36,520 nucleotides of DNA from Moraxella cuniculi DSM 21768 (GCF_900156515.1 NZ_FTNU01000020.1:1-36520), one strand, 5' to 3'; counted from the first letter of the stretch, positions 15,336-26,048 are shown. Notes: a model not told the origin generated them from the letters alone. Program-made: numbers and translations.

Positions 15336-15710
15336 ATGAGTATCACTATCTATGGCATCAAAAATTGTGCCACGATGAAAAAAGCATTTGATAAGTTAGA
15401 GAGCTTGGCGGTGGATTATCAGTTTTTTGATTACAAAAAATCTGTGCTAAGCGAGGCGGAGTTTGTTGCTTTTGTCAAAGCCTTTGGTATAGAAAAGGTG
15501 ATTAATAAAAAAGGCACAACTTATCGCAAGTTTGATGAGGCGACCAAGCAGCGTGTCGAGGCGGCAATTGCCAAGCCAGATGAAAATAATCTTAATTATT
15601 TATATCAAATTGTTAAAGAAAATCAAAGCCTGATTAAGCGACCAATCATCATGGGCGATAAGCAGGCTGTGGGTTTTGATGATGCCAGTTATCAGCAGTT
15701 ATTTGGCTGA
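15336..15710 (+). CDS. ArsC/Spx-family protein (YffB type)
   Basis: This 124-aa thioredoxin-fold protein has a single N-terminal cysteine at residue 11 in GIKNCATMKKAF. That is the YffB-like version of the family (GIxNCxTxKKA) rather than the CxxC of Spx. The C-terminal RPIIMGDKQAVGFDDASYQQLF matches the conserved RP(I/V) substrate-loop region of the arsenate-reductase fold. True arsenate reduction is unlikely; YffB proteins are thought to be glutathione-dependent thiol reductases. The ATG at 15336 is preferred to GTG 15330, because TTGGAG lies 5 bases before it. It stands alone, divergent from leuS. Confidence 0.85.
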   Translation: MSITIYGIKNCATMKKAFDKLESLAVDYQFFDYKKSVLSEAEFVAFVKAFGIEKVINKKGTTYRKFDEATKQRVEAAIAKPDENNLNYLYQIVKENQSLIKRPIIMGDKQAVGFDDASYQQLFG

Positions 15711-15761
15711 TTGGCAACGCAGTCAATGGGGCTTAAAATTAACCGTGTGATTGGTGCGTGG

Positions 15762-17284
<1,523 letters not shown>

Positions 17285-18358
17285 TTAATTTGTGGCACGC
17301 TCCAAAAACATCGCATCACCATAGCTAAAGAAGCGATATTCTTGTTTGATGGCATGGGCATAAGCCGCTTTGATGGTATCAGTTCCCATAAATGCCGAAA
17401 CCAGCATAAGCAGGGTGGATTTTGGCAAGTGAAAATTGGTAATCAGGCAGTCAATCACCCCAAATTGATAGGGTGGATAAATAAAAATCTGCGTATCACC
17501 AGCGAATTCGTGCAGTGTGTCGCAGGTGCGTTGTAGATATGCTGTTTCTAGGACGCGTGTTACGGTTGTGCCAACAGCAATGACTCGACCGCCAGCTGCT
17601 TTGGTTTGGTTGATGAGTTCAGCGGTGGCAGCAGGCAGGTGTGCATATTCGGCGTGCATGATATGTTCAGAGAGCTTGGCTGCTTTGACAGGAGCAAAAG
17701 TCCCTGCACCAACATTTAAGGTTACAAAGGCGATATTGACCCCTTTGTCCTTGATTTGTTGCAATAAGGCATCATCAAAATGCAGACTGGCTGTGGGAGC
17801 AGCAACACTGGCGGTGTGGTTTGGGTTATGAAAGACGCTTTGGTAGCGTTCATCATCAAGGCTTGTGGCACTGCGTTGAAAATACGGCGGAATGGGCATT
17901 TGCCCAAATTGTTCTAAGGCTGGCAAAATCGGTACATCAAACGCAAGCACAAACAGATTTTCTTTGCGATCAATCACGGTGGCGGATAATTGATTGTCTG
18001 CAAGTTTTAAGGTTTGTCCGATTTTGGGCGAGCGACTGGCACGCACATGGCACAAGGCAGCATAAGGAGCATTGGCAACATCAAATAATAATCGCTCAAC
18101 CAAAACCTCCACTGCACCACCTGTGGCTTTTTGACCATGGAGGCGAGCTTTCATGACTTTGGTGTCGTTTAGCACCAACAAATCGCCAGCACGCAACAGT
18201 GATGGCAGATCGGTAAATTGTCGATCTTGATAGCCATGCTGCGTCAAATGCAGCAGCCGAGAGTCGCTACGCTTGGCAAGTGGCGTGCGAGCAATCAGCT
18301 GCTCTGGCAGATGGTAGTCATAATCATCAACAAGTGGTGTCTGGTCGGACTGTGTCAT
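17285..18358 (-). CDS. queA: S-adenosylmethionine:tRNA ribosyltransferase-isomerase
   Basis: This 357-aa enzyme transfers the ribosyl part of SAM to preQ1 in tRNA to make epoxyqueuosine, the step after Tgt. Family blocks are DYDYHLPEQLIARTPLAKRSDSRLL at the start, LLVLNDTKVMKARLHGQKATGG, PIPPYFQR, the SVAAPTASLHF segment, ITFVTLNVGAGTF-like (AFVTLNVGAGTFAPVK) and ITNFHLPKSTLLMLVSAFMG near the end. The ATG at 18358 is preferred to TTG 18370 because TTGAG sits 7 bases before it. Lengths agree with the family (~345-360). Confidence 0.96.
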   Translation of the reverse strand: MTQSDQTPLVDDYDYHLPEQLIARTPLAKRSDSRLLHLTQHGYQDRQFTDLPSLLRAGDLLVLNDTKVMKARLHGQKATGGAVEVLVERLLFDVANAPYAALCHVRASRSPKIGQTLKLADNQLSATVIDRKENLFVLAFDVPILPALEQFGQMPIPPYFQRSATSLDDERYQSVFHNPNHTASVAAPTASLHFDDALLQQIKDKGVNIAFVTLNVGAGTFAPVKAAKLSEHIMHAEYAHLPAATAELINQTKAAGGRVIAVGTTVTRVLETAYLQRTCDTLHEFAGDTQIFIYPPYQFGVIDCLITNFHLPKSTLLMLVSAFMGTDTIKAAYAHAIKQEYRFFSYGDAMFLERATN

Positions 18359-18602
18359 AACAACGCTCAATAAAATAAAGCATTATTGTAACAAAAATCC
18401 ACTCCATTCTCCAGCAGCTTAATGCCATCTTGGGTTTTGGCTGGTCTGTTTGTTGTCTTTGTGTGGCAAAAGTCAGTTTGCTTCAGTGATTTTGTGCTAA
18501 AATAACAATTGCGATGGTTTGTGGACTTGGCAATGCCAAAGTCAAAAACGCATTGTATTTATTTGAATTGATTTAAGCAAAGACAGATAATAAGATTGGG
18601 CT

Positions 18603-19757
18603 ATGTTTGGTTTCTTTAACAAAAAACACTCCACCGAAACAAAAATTGCAGCAGTGCTTGAGCAAATCATGCTGGCAGACAAGCCGCTTGCGACATTTGT
18701 TGAAAAACAATCAGTAGCAAATCAGGTGCTAAATTTGCAGGTGCGTATCAAGCAGACGCAAATGCAGGCACTTGAGGTATGTCATCAGCAGTTACAGCAG
18801 CAACTGCATGGGCTGGGCATTGTTCAGGTTGATATTAATGCTGTGGTGGATAATGCTGATATGGGCATGGTGCAAACCCATCAGCCAGACAATACTGCAA
18901 ATGCGGCGGATAGCCATACATCAGACAAACCACCAGCCAAAGCTGCCCCCAAGCAATCTGAACTGACCCCTCATCCACGCATTAAGCACATTATCGCCAT
19001 CGCTTCAGGCAAGGGCGGCGTTGGCAAATCTACCACCACGGTGAATTTGGCATTGGCATTGCAGGCTTTGGGCAAGCGTGTTGGCGTGCTTGATGCTGAT
19101 ATTTATGGCCCATCGATACCTGCCATGTTGGGTGTTGCGGGCAGTAAGCCTATGGTTGAGAATGATCAATTTGTACCGATTGATGCACAGGGGCTTGCGG
19201 TTTTGTCAATTGGTAATTTGCTGGATTCTGAGCAAACGCCAGTGGCATGGCGTGGCATCAAGGCAACAGGGGCGTTAATGCAGCTGTATACACAGACCAA
19301 CTGGCCAATGCTTGATTATTTGTTGATTGATATGCCACCAGGTACAGGTGATATTCAGCTGACATTGGCTCAACGCATTTTGCTGACAGGGGCGGTGATT
19401 GTAACCACGCCGCAACATATCGCCTTGCTTGATGCCCAAAAAGGCGTAGCCATGTTCCAAAAAACTGACATTGCTGTTTTGGGTATTGTTGAGAATATGG
19501 CACTGCACACTTGCTCAAATTGTGGTCATAGTGAAGCAATTTTTGGTGCAGGTGGCGGTGATGAGATGGCAAGACGCTATGGCGTACCATTGCTTGGGCA
19601 ATTGCCACTTGATGGCAATATCCGTGCTTTTATGGACGATGGTAAAATTGACAGCTTGCAACAAGCCGATTTTGCTCAGCATTATCTAGAGATTGCCAAA
19701 AAGATTGATGAGACAGTTGCCAAGCAGCCCAAAAAAACCAGCGACCGCTTTTTTTGA
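18603..19757 (+). CDS. apbC: Mrp/ApbC/NBP35-family iron-sulfur cluster carrier ATPase
   Basis: This 384-aa cytoplasmic P-loop protein binds and hands over Fe-S clusters. The deviant Walker A GKGGVGKS is at residues 136-143, with the DADIYGPS switch at ~165-171 and DYLLIDMPPGTGD at ~238-250. The cluster-binding CSNC is at 304-307. The N-terminal ~75 residues correspond to a shortened MIP18-like domain. They are joined by a variable Ala/Pro/Gln-rich linker (~95-122). The gene stands alone between queA (divergent) and a small membrane protein gene (convergent). No clear ribosome binding site is seen before the ATG, the only reasonable start. Confidence 0.93.
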   Translation: MFGFFNKKHSTETKIAAVLEQIMLADKPLATFVEKQSVANQVLNLQVRIKQTQMQALEVCHQQLQQQLHGLGIVQVDINAVVDNADMGMVQTHQPDNTANAADSHTSDKPPAKAAPKQSELTPHPRIKHIIAIASGKGGVGKSTTTVNLALALQALGKRVGVLDADIYGPSIPAMLGVAGSKPMVENDQFVPIDAQGLAVLSIGNLLDSEQTPVAWRGIKATGALMQLYTQTNWPMLDYLLIDMPPGTGDIQLTLAQRILLTGAVIVTTPQHIALLDAQKGVAMFQKTDIAVLGIVENMALHTCSNCGHSEAIFGAGGGDEMARRYGVPLLGQLPLDGNIRAFMDDGKIDSLQQADFAQHYLEIAKKIDETVAKQPKKTSDRFF

Positions 19758-19939
19758 TTGAATCATTTGCCTAAAAAACAAGCCAAGCAAGAGCCGAATG
19801 GCAAAATGCGAAAAGCCAAGCAATGCAAAAAGCAACAATTGCAAATTTGCAAGCCTGCCATAATGAACAAGGATTAAACCAAGTTGGCAAAATGCTTTTT
19901 GGTGGCATATTTACTGAACTGGTTTGGTAAATAGTCGCA

Positions 19940-20398
19940 TCAAGGGCAAAGCTCGCGGAGTACCGCCTGATTCATTTGTGGGCTAAAGGATAGCTGTGGC
20001 TGAGTGCAATCAACACTAACAGGCAGTGTCTGAGTGGCAGCTCGCCGCTCAAAAAAATACAACATGGCTTGCTTGCTTGTTGGATTGTCGGGGCTGGTTT
20101 TTATGCTTGTTTTGTCCAAAGCAACAAATTGCAAAACTTGCGGCTTGGGATATGACCAAGGACGATACCAAGAGCTGCTCGGCACGGTTGCAACCACGAC
20201 AGCACCCTCTGGCAGTTTGGCGATGGTGTCATCTGCCCAGCTGTATTCGCTATAAACCTGAAAGGCAATCATGCCAATACCAGCAGCGGCAGGAACAATC
20301 CATTTTGGTAGTTGTTTAAATATCAAGCGAAGTGGCAACACAAGCCCTGCAAACAAAAAACCACTCATTACTGTGGCGATAATTTCCCAAAACATCAT
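19940..20398 (-). CDS. Small membrane protein of unknown function
   Basis: This ~152-aa protein has an N-terminal membrane segment (FWEIIATVMSGFLFAGLVL) and a second one (WIVPAAAGIGMIAFQVY). A soluble domain follows, with WYRPWSYPKPQVLQFVALD and two cysteines in the last 25 residues (VDCTQPQ, RELCP). That domain probably lies in the periplasm. I recall similar uncharacterised proteins in other Moraxellaceae but cannot name a family. The start is uncertain: ATG 20407 overlaps AGGA, while ATG 20398 has that AGGA 9 bases upstream, so I prefer the latter. Confidence 0.7.
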   Translation of the reverse strand: MMFWEIIATVMSGFLFAGLVLPLRLIFKQLPKWIVPAAAGIGMIAFQVYSEYSWADDTIAKLPEGAVVVATVPSSSWYRPWSYPKPQVLQFVALDKTSIKTSPDNPTSKQAMLYFFERRAATQTLPVSVDCTQPQLSFSPQMNQAVLRELCP

Positions 20399-20525
20399 AA
20401 CTGACATTCCTGTTAATCAATAAGTTAGGTTGGCAAGATTTGGATTATTATAACAAGTGCTTGCCAAAATACCATCAAAATAATTCATTTTATCAAGACG
20501 GCTGTTGGTAGGGTGATTTATATAA

Positions 20526-20556
20526 AAAATCACCCAGAAAAACTCTGGGTGATTTT
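20526..20556 (-). terminator. Strong terminator of the SSS symporter operon
   Basis: A 13-bp perfect stem (20526-20538 with 20544-20556, core ATCACCCAGA) has a 5-base loop and A/T runs on both sides. It lies 15 bases after the symporter stop on the minus strand. Confidence 0.85.
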
Positions 20557-20570
20557 GTTAATGCTGGCGA

Positions 20571-22340
20571 TTAATGATCGATTGCACCACCAGCACCTTT
20601 TGGATAACGCACACTTTCTACCAAATCTTGAACTTCTTTTGGTGGTGGATTGCCCATCGCTGATACAGCGAATGCAACAATAAAGTTGATTAATGCACCA
20701 ACCGTGCCGAACGATAATGGAGAAATGCCCAAAATCCACTGAGATTCTACATTTTCAAAGGTGTTGGTACCTGGGATAAAGAACCAGCCCATGTACAAGA
20801 ACACATAGATACAAGTGGTTACTAGGCCTGCAATCATACCAGCGGTTGCCCCTGTTGAATTGATGCGTTTTGAGAAAATACCCATCATCAAGGCAGGGAA
20901 TAGGCTTGAGGCAGCGATACCAAATGCCACGGCAACAACTTGAGCTGCAAAGCCGGGTGGGTTCATGCCCAGATAAGTTGCAACAACGATAGCAACTGTC
21001 ATTGAGACGCGAGCCGCCATCAGTTCGCCTTTGTCGCTAATATCTGGCTTGATGGTCTTTTTGATCAAGTCGTGCGATACCGCTGACGAGATGGCAAGCA
21101 ATAGGCCTGCGGCAGTTGATAGGGCAGCTGCTAGACCGCCAGCGGCAATCAGACCAATCACCCAGCTTGGTAGGTTGGCAATTTCAGGGTTGGCAAGTAC
21201 TAAGATGTCGTTGTTCACCTCTAACTCATTGCCTTGCCAGCCTTTTTCGGCAGCTTTGGCAGCATAAGCGTCATTTTTGTCATTATAGTACTGAATCAGC
21301 CCGTCGTTATTTTTATCCTCATATTTGAGCAAGCCTGTATTTTCCCAGTTTTTCATCCATTCTGGACGAGATTCGTACTGGAGTGCAGGTGCGTCAACGC
21401 CTTGTGGATAGACGGTATTGATGATATTCATGCGAGCCATTGAGCCAACTGCAGGAGCGGTGGTATATAGCAAGGCGATGAAAATCAATGTCCAACCAGC
21501 TGATGTGCGTGCATCAGAGACTTTTGGCACGGTAAAGAAACGGATAATAACATGAGGCAGACCTGCAGTACCAATCATCAGTGATGCAGTCAGCAGGAAC
21601 ATATTGAGTTTGTTTGGTACATCGGCAGTGTATTGCTCAAATCCCAAATCTGTTACCAATAAATCCAGCTTTTGTAAGATTGGCATGCCTGAGCCAACAT
21701 CAGTACCAAACATACCTAGGGCAGGGATTGGGTTGCCAGTTAGGTTTAGTGAAATAAAGATGGCAGGAATGATATAGGCAATCATCAGCACCACATATTG
21801 TGCCACCTGTGTGTAGGTAATGCCTTTCATACCGCCCAGTACCGCATAAAACAGTACAACCACGGCAGCAATCATCAGACCTGTGTCTTTATCTACTTCT
21901 AAGAAGCGAGAAAATGCCACGCCAGCACCAGTCATTTGACCGATAACATAAGTGGTACACGCCAAAATCAAACAAACCACCGCAACCAAACGAGCGGTCT
22001 TGCTGTAGAAGCGATCGCCGATAAAATCAGGCACGGTGAATTTGCCAAATTTACGCAAATACGGAGCAAGCAATAATGCGAGCAGTACGAAGCCGCCTGT
22101 CCAGCCCATCAGATAGGCTGAGGCAAAATAGCCACTCATTGCCAGCATACCTGCCATCGAGATGAATGAGGCAGCACTCATCCAGTCAGCGGCAGTCGCC
22201 ATACCATTGACCACAGGGTGAACACCGCCCCCTGCGACATAGAATTCTTTGGTTGAGCCTGCACGAGCCCAAATCGCGATGCCAAAATACAAAGCGAATG
22301 ACAGACCAACAAAAATGATATTAATCCAAAACTGGCTCAT
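20571..22340 (-). CDS. Sodium:solute symporter, large subunit (VC_2705 subfamily, acetate-permease-like)
   Basis: This 589-aa polytopic SSS-family permease is related to ActP. Family features include KEFYVAGGGVHPVVNGMATAADWMSAASF, GYMLAMSG-like SMAGMLAMSGYFASAYLMGW and LGGMKGITYTQVAQY. It is the long form with an extra extracytoplasmic stretch between about residues 305 and 390. There an EF-hand-like calcium loop is visible: Asp342-Asn344-Asp346-Gly347-Ile349-Asn353. The DUF4212 gene ends 2 bases before its start, the pairing typical of the VC_2705 type, and AGGAGG precedes the ATG. Substrate is probably a small monocarboxylate such as acetate, by analogy only. Confidence 0.9.
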   Translation of the reverse strand: MSQFWINIIFVGLSFALYFGIAIWARAGSTKEFYVAGGGVHPVVNGMATAADWMSAASFISMAGMLAMSGYFASAYLMGWTGGFVLLALLLAPYLRKFGKFTVPDFIGDRFYSKTARLVAVVCLILACTTYVIGQMTGAGVAFSRFLEVDKDTGLMIAAVVVLFYAVLGGMKGITYTQVAQYVVLMIAYIIPAIFISLNLTGNPIPALGMFGTDVGSGMPILQKLDLLVTDLGFEQYTADVPNKLNMFLLTASLMIGTAGLPHVIIRFFTVPKVSDARTSAGWTLIFIALLYTTAPAVGSMARMNIINTVYPQGVDAPALQYESRPEWMKNWENTGLLKYEDKNNDGLIQYYNDKNDAYAAKAAEKGWQGNELEVNNDILVLANPEIANLPSWVIGLIAAGGLAAALSTAAGLLLAISSAVSHDLIKKTIKPDISDKGELMAARVSMTVAIVVATYLGMNPPGFAAQVVAVAFGIAASSLFPALMMGIFSKRINSTGATAGMIAGLVTTCIYVFLYMGWFFIPGTNTFENVESQWILGISPLSFGTVGALINFIVAFAVSAMGNPPPKEVQDLVESVRYPKGAGGAIDH

Positions 22341-22342
22341 GA

Positions 22343-22606
22343 TCAGTCCTCCTTGACTCCAAAACGCTCTTCTAGTTTATTCATTTGCCATGAATAAAAG
22401 AAGATTAATGCGATAAAAAACAAAATAGAGCCTTGCTGACCGAACCAAAAGCCCAAATCGGCACCGCCAAAAGAGATGCCAGCTAATAAAGGTCTTAGCC
22501 AAATGGCAAAACCATGCGAAACCAATGCCCAAATAACCAAGCAAATGGCAATAATGCGGATATTGGCCTTCCAGTATCCTTGAATATCGTGTTGATTTTG
22601 TGACAT
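22343..22606 (-). CDS. DUF4212 small subunit of sodium:solute symporter
   Basis: This 87-aa protein has two membrane segments (IIAICLVIWALVSHGFAIWL and GSILFFIALIFFYSWQM). Its N-terminus YWKANIRI and the C-terminal LEERFGVKED match the DUF4212 family, which always pairs with large SSS permeases of the VC_2705 type. It is the first gene of the pair. The start ATG 22606 follows AAAGGAG, which lies inside the 14-base palindrome CTCCTTTAAAGGAG (22613-22626) that could fold over the ribosome binding site. Confidence 0.9.
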   Translation of the reverse strand: MSQNQHDIQGYWKANIRIIAICLVIWALVSHGFAIWLRPLLAGISFGGADLGFWFGQQGSILFFIALIFFYSWQMNKLEERFGVKED

Positions 22607-22693
22607 AAATCACTCCTTTAAAGGAGCAGGGAGGTGCATCAATGATGTGCCGATTGTTTTGCTACCCCTGCTTGTTTTGTCCTTTTTTATTAC

Positions 22694-22732
22694 CTGATTT
22701 GTAGAAGAACATATGTTAGCTATACAAATCAG
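22694..22732 (-). promoter_or_regulatory. Operator-like dyad upstream of the symporter pair
   Basis: CTGATTTGTA (22694-22703) and TACAAATCAG (22723-22732) form a perfect 10-bp inverted repeat with a 19-base spacer. The spacer contains the palindrome CATATG. The distance from the DUF4212 start is ~90 bases. It may be a regulator site for the symporter operon; no regulator gene lies beside it. Confidence 0.45.
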
Positions 22733-22848
22733 ACACCGATAGAATAGCATAATTTGTATAAATTACAATACACTTGTATGCTTTTTTTAAAAAAAGTTTC
22801 TGTTTTGTGGCTAATTTTGTATCAAATATTGTTTAAAATTACCATAAC

Positions 22849-22886
22849 AAATAATATTCATTATCAAAATATAATGAATATTATTT
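22849..22886 (+). promoter_or_regulatory. Fur-box-like 38-bp palindrome upstream of the TonB receptor
   Basis: Two 16-base arms (AAATAATATTCATTAT at 22849-22864 and its complement at 22871-22886) flank CAAAAT. The left half reads ATATTCATTATC, close to the Fur consensus half ATAATCATTATC, and the right half mirrors it. The site lies about 107 bases before the receptor start and overlaps the likely promoter. Iron-dependent repression by Fur is the natural reading. Confidence 0.65.
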
Positions 22887-22992
22887 ACATTGAAAAACTT
22901 CTGGGTTATAATTTCTATTATTGCAGCTTTATCACTGTTGATTGCTGTTGTTTATCAAAAAATATCAAATTTGTTATCATGGAGATGTAGCA

Positions 22993-25950
22993 ATGCCTCA
23001 CTGTCTAATCAAAACAGGAAAAAACCATTCAAATAAATACCTTTTATCCATCTTAGTGCCTGTGCTAATGGCTCAAATCTCACAGGCTTATGCTGAGGAA
23101 GTAAAGCAGCAACCAGCACTTCATGTTCAGTTGCCAACTGGCGTTGTTAGCACAAAGAAAACCTTAAAACGACCTGTGGGTCAAACGGTCATCAACGACA
23201 GACAGATTGCTCGCAATATGATTGCAGACAGTCGCGATTTGGTGAAGTATCAAACAGGCATTACGGTTGTGGAGGCAGGGCGATTTGGTTCTAGTGGCTA
23301 TGCAATCCGTGGTGTTGATGAGAACCGTGTGGCGATTATGGTTGATGGACTGCATCAGGCAGAGACTTTGGCATCACAAGGGTTTAAGGAATTATTTGAG
23401 GGTTATGGTAATTTTAACAACACCAGAAACAGTGTTGAATTTGAAAATATCAAAACAGCGACCATTAAAAAGGGTGCAGATTCGGTAACGGCTGGTAGTG
23501 GTGCCTTGGGCGGTGCAGTAATCTTTAAGACCAAAGAAGCTCAAGACTATCTGCAAGAAAAAGATTGGCATGTGGGTCTAAAGATGGGCTATTCCAGTGT
23601 CGATGACCAAAAAATGGGCAGTGCAACGGCAGCGGCTCGTTTGGGGGATTTTGATGCACTGCTGATTGCAACACGCAGAAACAAAAACGAAACCAAGAAT
23701 TATGGCTATGATGATTATAATGCCAGCATTCAGGGCAAAACACGAGAAAAGCCCGATCCTTATGACATTACCCAAAAAAGCACACTGCTAAAACTGGGCT
23801 ATACCGCCAATGAACGCCATCGTTTTGACATCAGTGTAGATGACACCAAGCAAAGATCTCAAGGCAATGATTTTTCTTATACCTTAAAATATTCACCCCT
23901 GACAGAGTCTGAAGAGGTGGAGCTTCGTCATACCGATGACAGAACCAAGCGTCAGGCTTTTTCGCTGTCTTATACCAACAGCTCGCCCAATCTTTTTTGG
24001 GACGAAGCATCTGTGCGTCTAACCAAACAAGACATCACCACAACGGCTCGCACGGATGATTATTGCGATGGCGAAAAGTGCCAAGCTGTCAGCAATCCAC
24101 TGGGTCTGCAACTAAAAAATGGCAAAGTGGTGGACAAAAACGGCAATCCGCTGGTGGTACAAGCTGGAGAAGATGGCAGGGCTGAACTGGTGGCAAATGG
24201 CAAGGTGTATCAGAATTTTGACAACAAGCGTGTTGATCAATTTTGGTTTGATTGTAGTATATTTGACTGTAACAGCCCGATTGAGGCTTATGAAGCACAG
24301 TACGGTCAATTTATCAATGCCATCAAATTGGACTTGGATCGCAAACGCACGGACCCAAATACTGGCAAAACCTATGCTACGACCTCACGATTTTCAAATA
24401 AAATCCTGATGCCATTTCCGGGCAGTCCGGGCTATTTGACCAATTTATATTCTGAGCGTGATTTGAATTCCAAGACCAATCAGCTTAACCTTGACTTGAC
24501 AAAATGGATAGGTGGCGATACCTTATCACACGACATCAGCTATGGTGGTTACTATAGCACCACCGAAAAATCCATGGTGAATAAATCAGGGTCAAATGCT
24601 TGGTCATCTACATGGTGGGCGGACAAAACCTTGGGCTGGGATTTGAGCGATACGCTTCGCACCTGTGAGAACTTTTCGTCTTATAACAGCTTATTATGCC
24701 CCGGTCAAACTGTTTTTTCATTTCTCATTCCTGTCAAGACGACAGACAGTTCTTTTTATGCCAGTAACAAAATCGCCATCGGTGATAGACTTAATGTGGA
24801 CTTGGGCTATCGTTATAATCGTGTTAAATATCAGCCAAACTATGTTGCTGGTCAAACTGCCAAAATCCCAGATGACATGGTAAAAGGGCTATTTGTCCCG
24901 CTGCCTGTCAATGATGTTGGCGAAGCTCCGAGATTTTGGAATTATAATGGCGGTTATAGCGACCCAAAATATCTGGCAGATCAAAAAGCATACCAAGCCA
25001 GAAAAGAAGCCTATGAAGCAGCAGTCAAAGCAAACCCTGAGCAGAACATTGCTTATCTTTCCAAGACTAGGTCGCATTCGCAACATTCGTATTCGATAGC
25101 ACCTTCGTTTGATTTGACTAATTATTTGAACATACAAGCAAAATACTCCAAAGGCTTTAGAATGCCGACAGCAGATGAGATGTATTTTACTTTTAGGCAC
25201 CCTGATATCACTGTTAAGCCAAATGTAAATCTAAAACCTGAAATCGCCAAAACCAAAGAGCTGGTCTTGACCACCCATGGCAAATATGGCTTTCTTTCGG
25301 GCAGTATTTTTGAGACCAAATATACCGATTTTATTGATTTTAGCTTCCAAGGTTTGGCAGATATTGAAAAAAACAGTGCCAGAAGATGGCCGATTTATCA
25401 AAGTATCAATCGCCAAACCGCCAAGGCAGAAGGGGTTGAGATTAATGCTTTGTTAAATGCAGGCGAGCTGGTGTCTGCCATGAAAGGGGTGAAACTAAGT
25501 TACCAAATGACTCGTCAAAAAGGGCGTGCCGATGGCGATATCCCAATGAATGCCATTCAGCCAAATACATCAGTTTTTGGGGTTGGTTATGATGCTAAGA
25601 ATGATAAGTTTGGTGCCAATTTATACATCACACGCGTCAGTGCCAAAAAAGCAGAAGATACATATAATTTGTTTTGGCGAGAGGAGGGTGCAAAAGACAG
25701 CACGCTTAGATGGCGAAGTGATGGCTATACAACTGTTGATTTGACAGGATATTATAAACCTACCAAAAACCTAACTTTACAAGCTGGCGTTTATAATTTG
25801 GCAGACAGAAAATACATGACTTGGGATTCGGCACGATCAATCAGACCATTTGGCACGAGCAATATGATTGACAAAAAAACCAATCAGGGCATTAATCGTT
25901 TCTTGGCACCGGGTCGTAACTTTAAGCTGAGCTTGGAATATGTATTTTAA
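22993..25950 (+). CDS. TonB-dependent haemoglobin/transferrin/lactoferrin-family receptor
   Basis: This ~985-aa outer-membrane receptor has a signal peptide ending near QAYAEE (~residue 35) and a possible TonB box (HVQLPTGVVS, ~45-54). The plug domain is at ~60-190 (GITVVEAGRFGSSGYAIRGVDENRVAIMVDG; SVTAGSGALGGAVIF). The beta-barrel ends in an aromatic residue (FKLSLEYVF). The block SKGFRMPTADEMYFTFRHPD with VKPNVNLKPEIAKTKEL is the signature of the haemoglobin/transferrin/lactoferrin receptor family. No TbpB/LbpB lipoprotein gene is next to it, so a haemoglobin receptor like Moraxella MhuA is more likely than TbpA/LbpA. Cysteine pairs occur in probable surface loops (CDGEKC, CSIFDC). ATG 22993 is chosen for GGAG 8 bases upstream. 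Confidence 0.9.
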   Translation: MPHCLIKTGKNHSNKYLLSILVPVLMAQISQAYAEEVKQQPALHVQLPTGVVSTKKTLKRPVGQTVINDRQIARNMIADSRDLVKYQTGITVVEAGRFGSSGYAIRGVDENRVAIMVDGLHQAETLASQGFKELFEGYGNFNNTRNSVEFENIKTATIKKGADSVTAGSGALGGAVIFKTKEAQDYLQEKDWHVGLKMGYSSVDDQKMGSATAAARLGDFDALLIATRRNKNETKNYGYDDYNASIQGKTREKPDPYDITQKSTLLKLGYTANERHRFDISVDDTKQRSQGNDFSYTLKYSPLTESEEVELRHTDDRTKRQAFSLSYTNSSPNLFWDEASVRLTKQDITTTARTDDYCDGEKCQAVSNPLGLQLKNGKVVDKNGNPLVVQAGEDGRAELVANGKVYQNFDNKRVDQFWFDCSIFDCNSPIEAYEAQYGQFINAIKLDLDRKRTDPNTGKTYATTSRFSNKILMPFPGSPGYLTNLYSERDLNSKTNQLNLDLTKWIGGDTLSHDISYGGYYSTTEKSMVNKSGSNAWSSTWWADKTLGWDLSDTLRTCENFSSYNSLLCPGQTVFSFLIPVKTTDSSFYASNKIAIGDRLNVDLGYRYNRVKYQPNYVAGQTAKIPDDMVKGLFVPLPVNDVGEAPRFWNYNGGYSDPKYLADQKAYQARKEAYEAAVKANPEQNIAYLSKTRSHSQHSYSIAPSFDLTNYLNIQAKYSKGFRMPTADEMYFTFRHPDITVKPNVNLKPEIAKTKELVLTTHGKYGFLSGSIFETKYTDFIDFSFQGLADIEKNSARRWPIYQSINRQTAKAEGVEINALLNAGELVSAMKGVKLSYQMTRQKGRADGDIPMNAIQPNTSVFGVGYDAKNDKFGANLYITRVSAKKAEDTYNLFWREEGAKDSTLRWRSDGYTTVDLTGYYKPTKNLTLQAGVYNLADRKYMTWDSARSIRPFGTSNMIDKKTNQGINRFLAPGRNFKLSLEYVF

Positions 25951-26018
25951 CTTGCCTTTATTTAATTGACAAAAAATCATCGCCGCTAAGACTGGCAATC
26001 TTGGACGGCGATGGGATT

Positions 26019-26048
26019 AAAAAACCTTTGGCTAACCAAAGGTTTTTT
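26019..26048. terminator. Bidirectional terminator between the TonB receptor and cstA
   Basis: A 13-bp stem AAAAAACCTTTGG (26019-26031) pairs with 26036-26048 around a CTAA loop. A second small stem (ATCGCCG / CGGCGAT, about 25979-26012) lies just before it. It serves both convergent genes. Confidence 0.85.
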
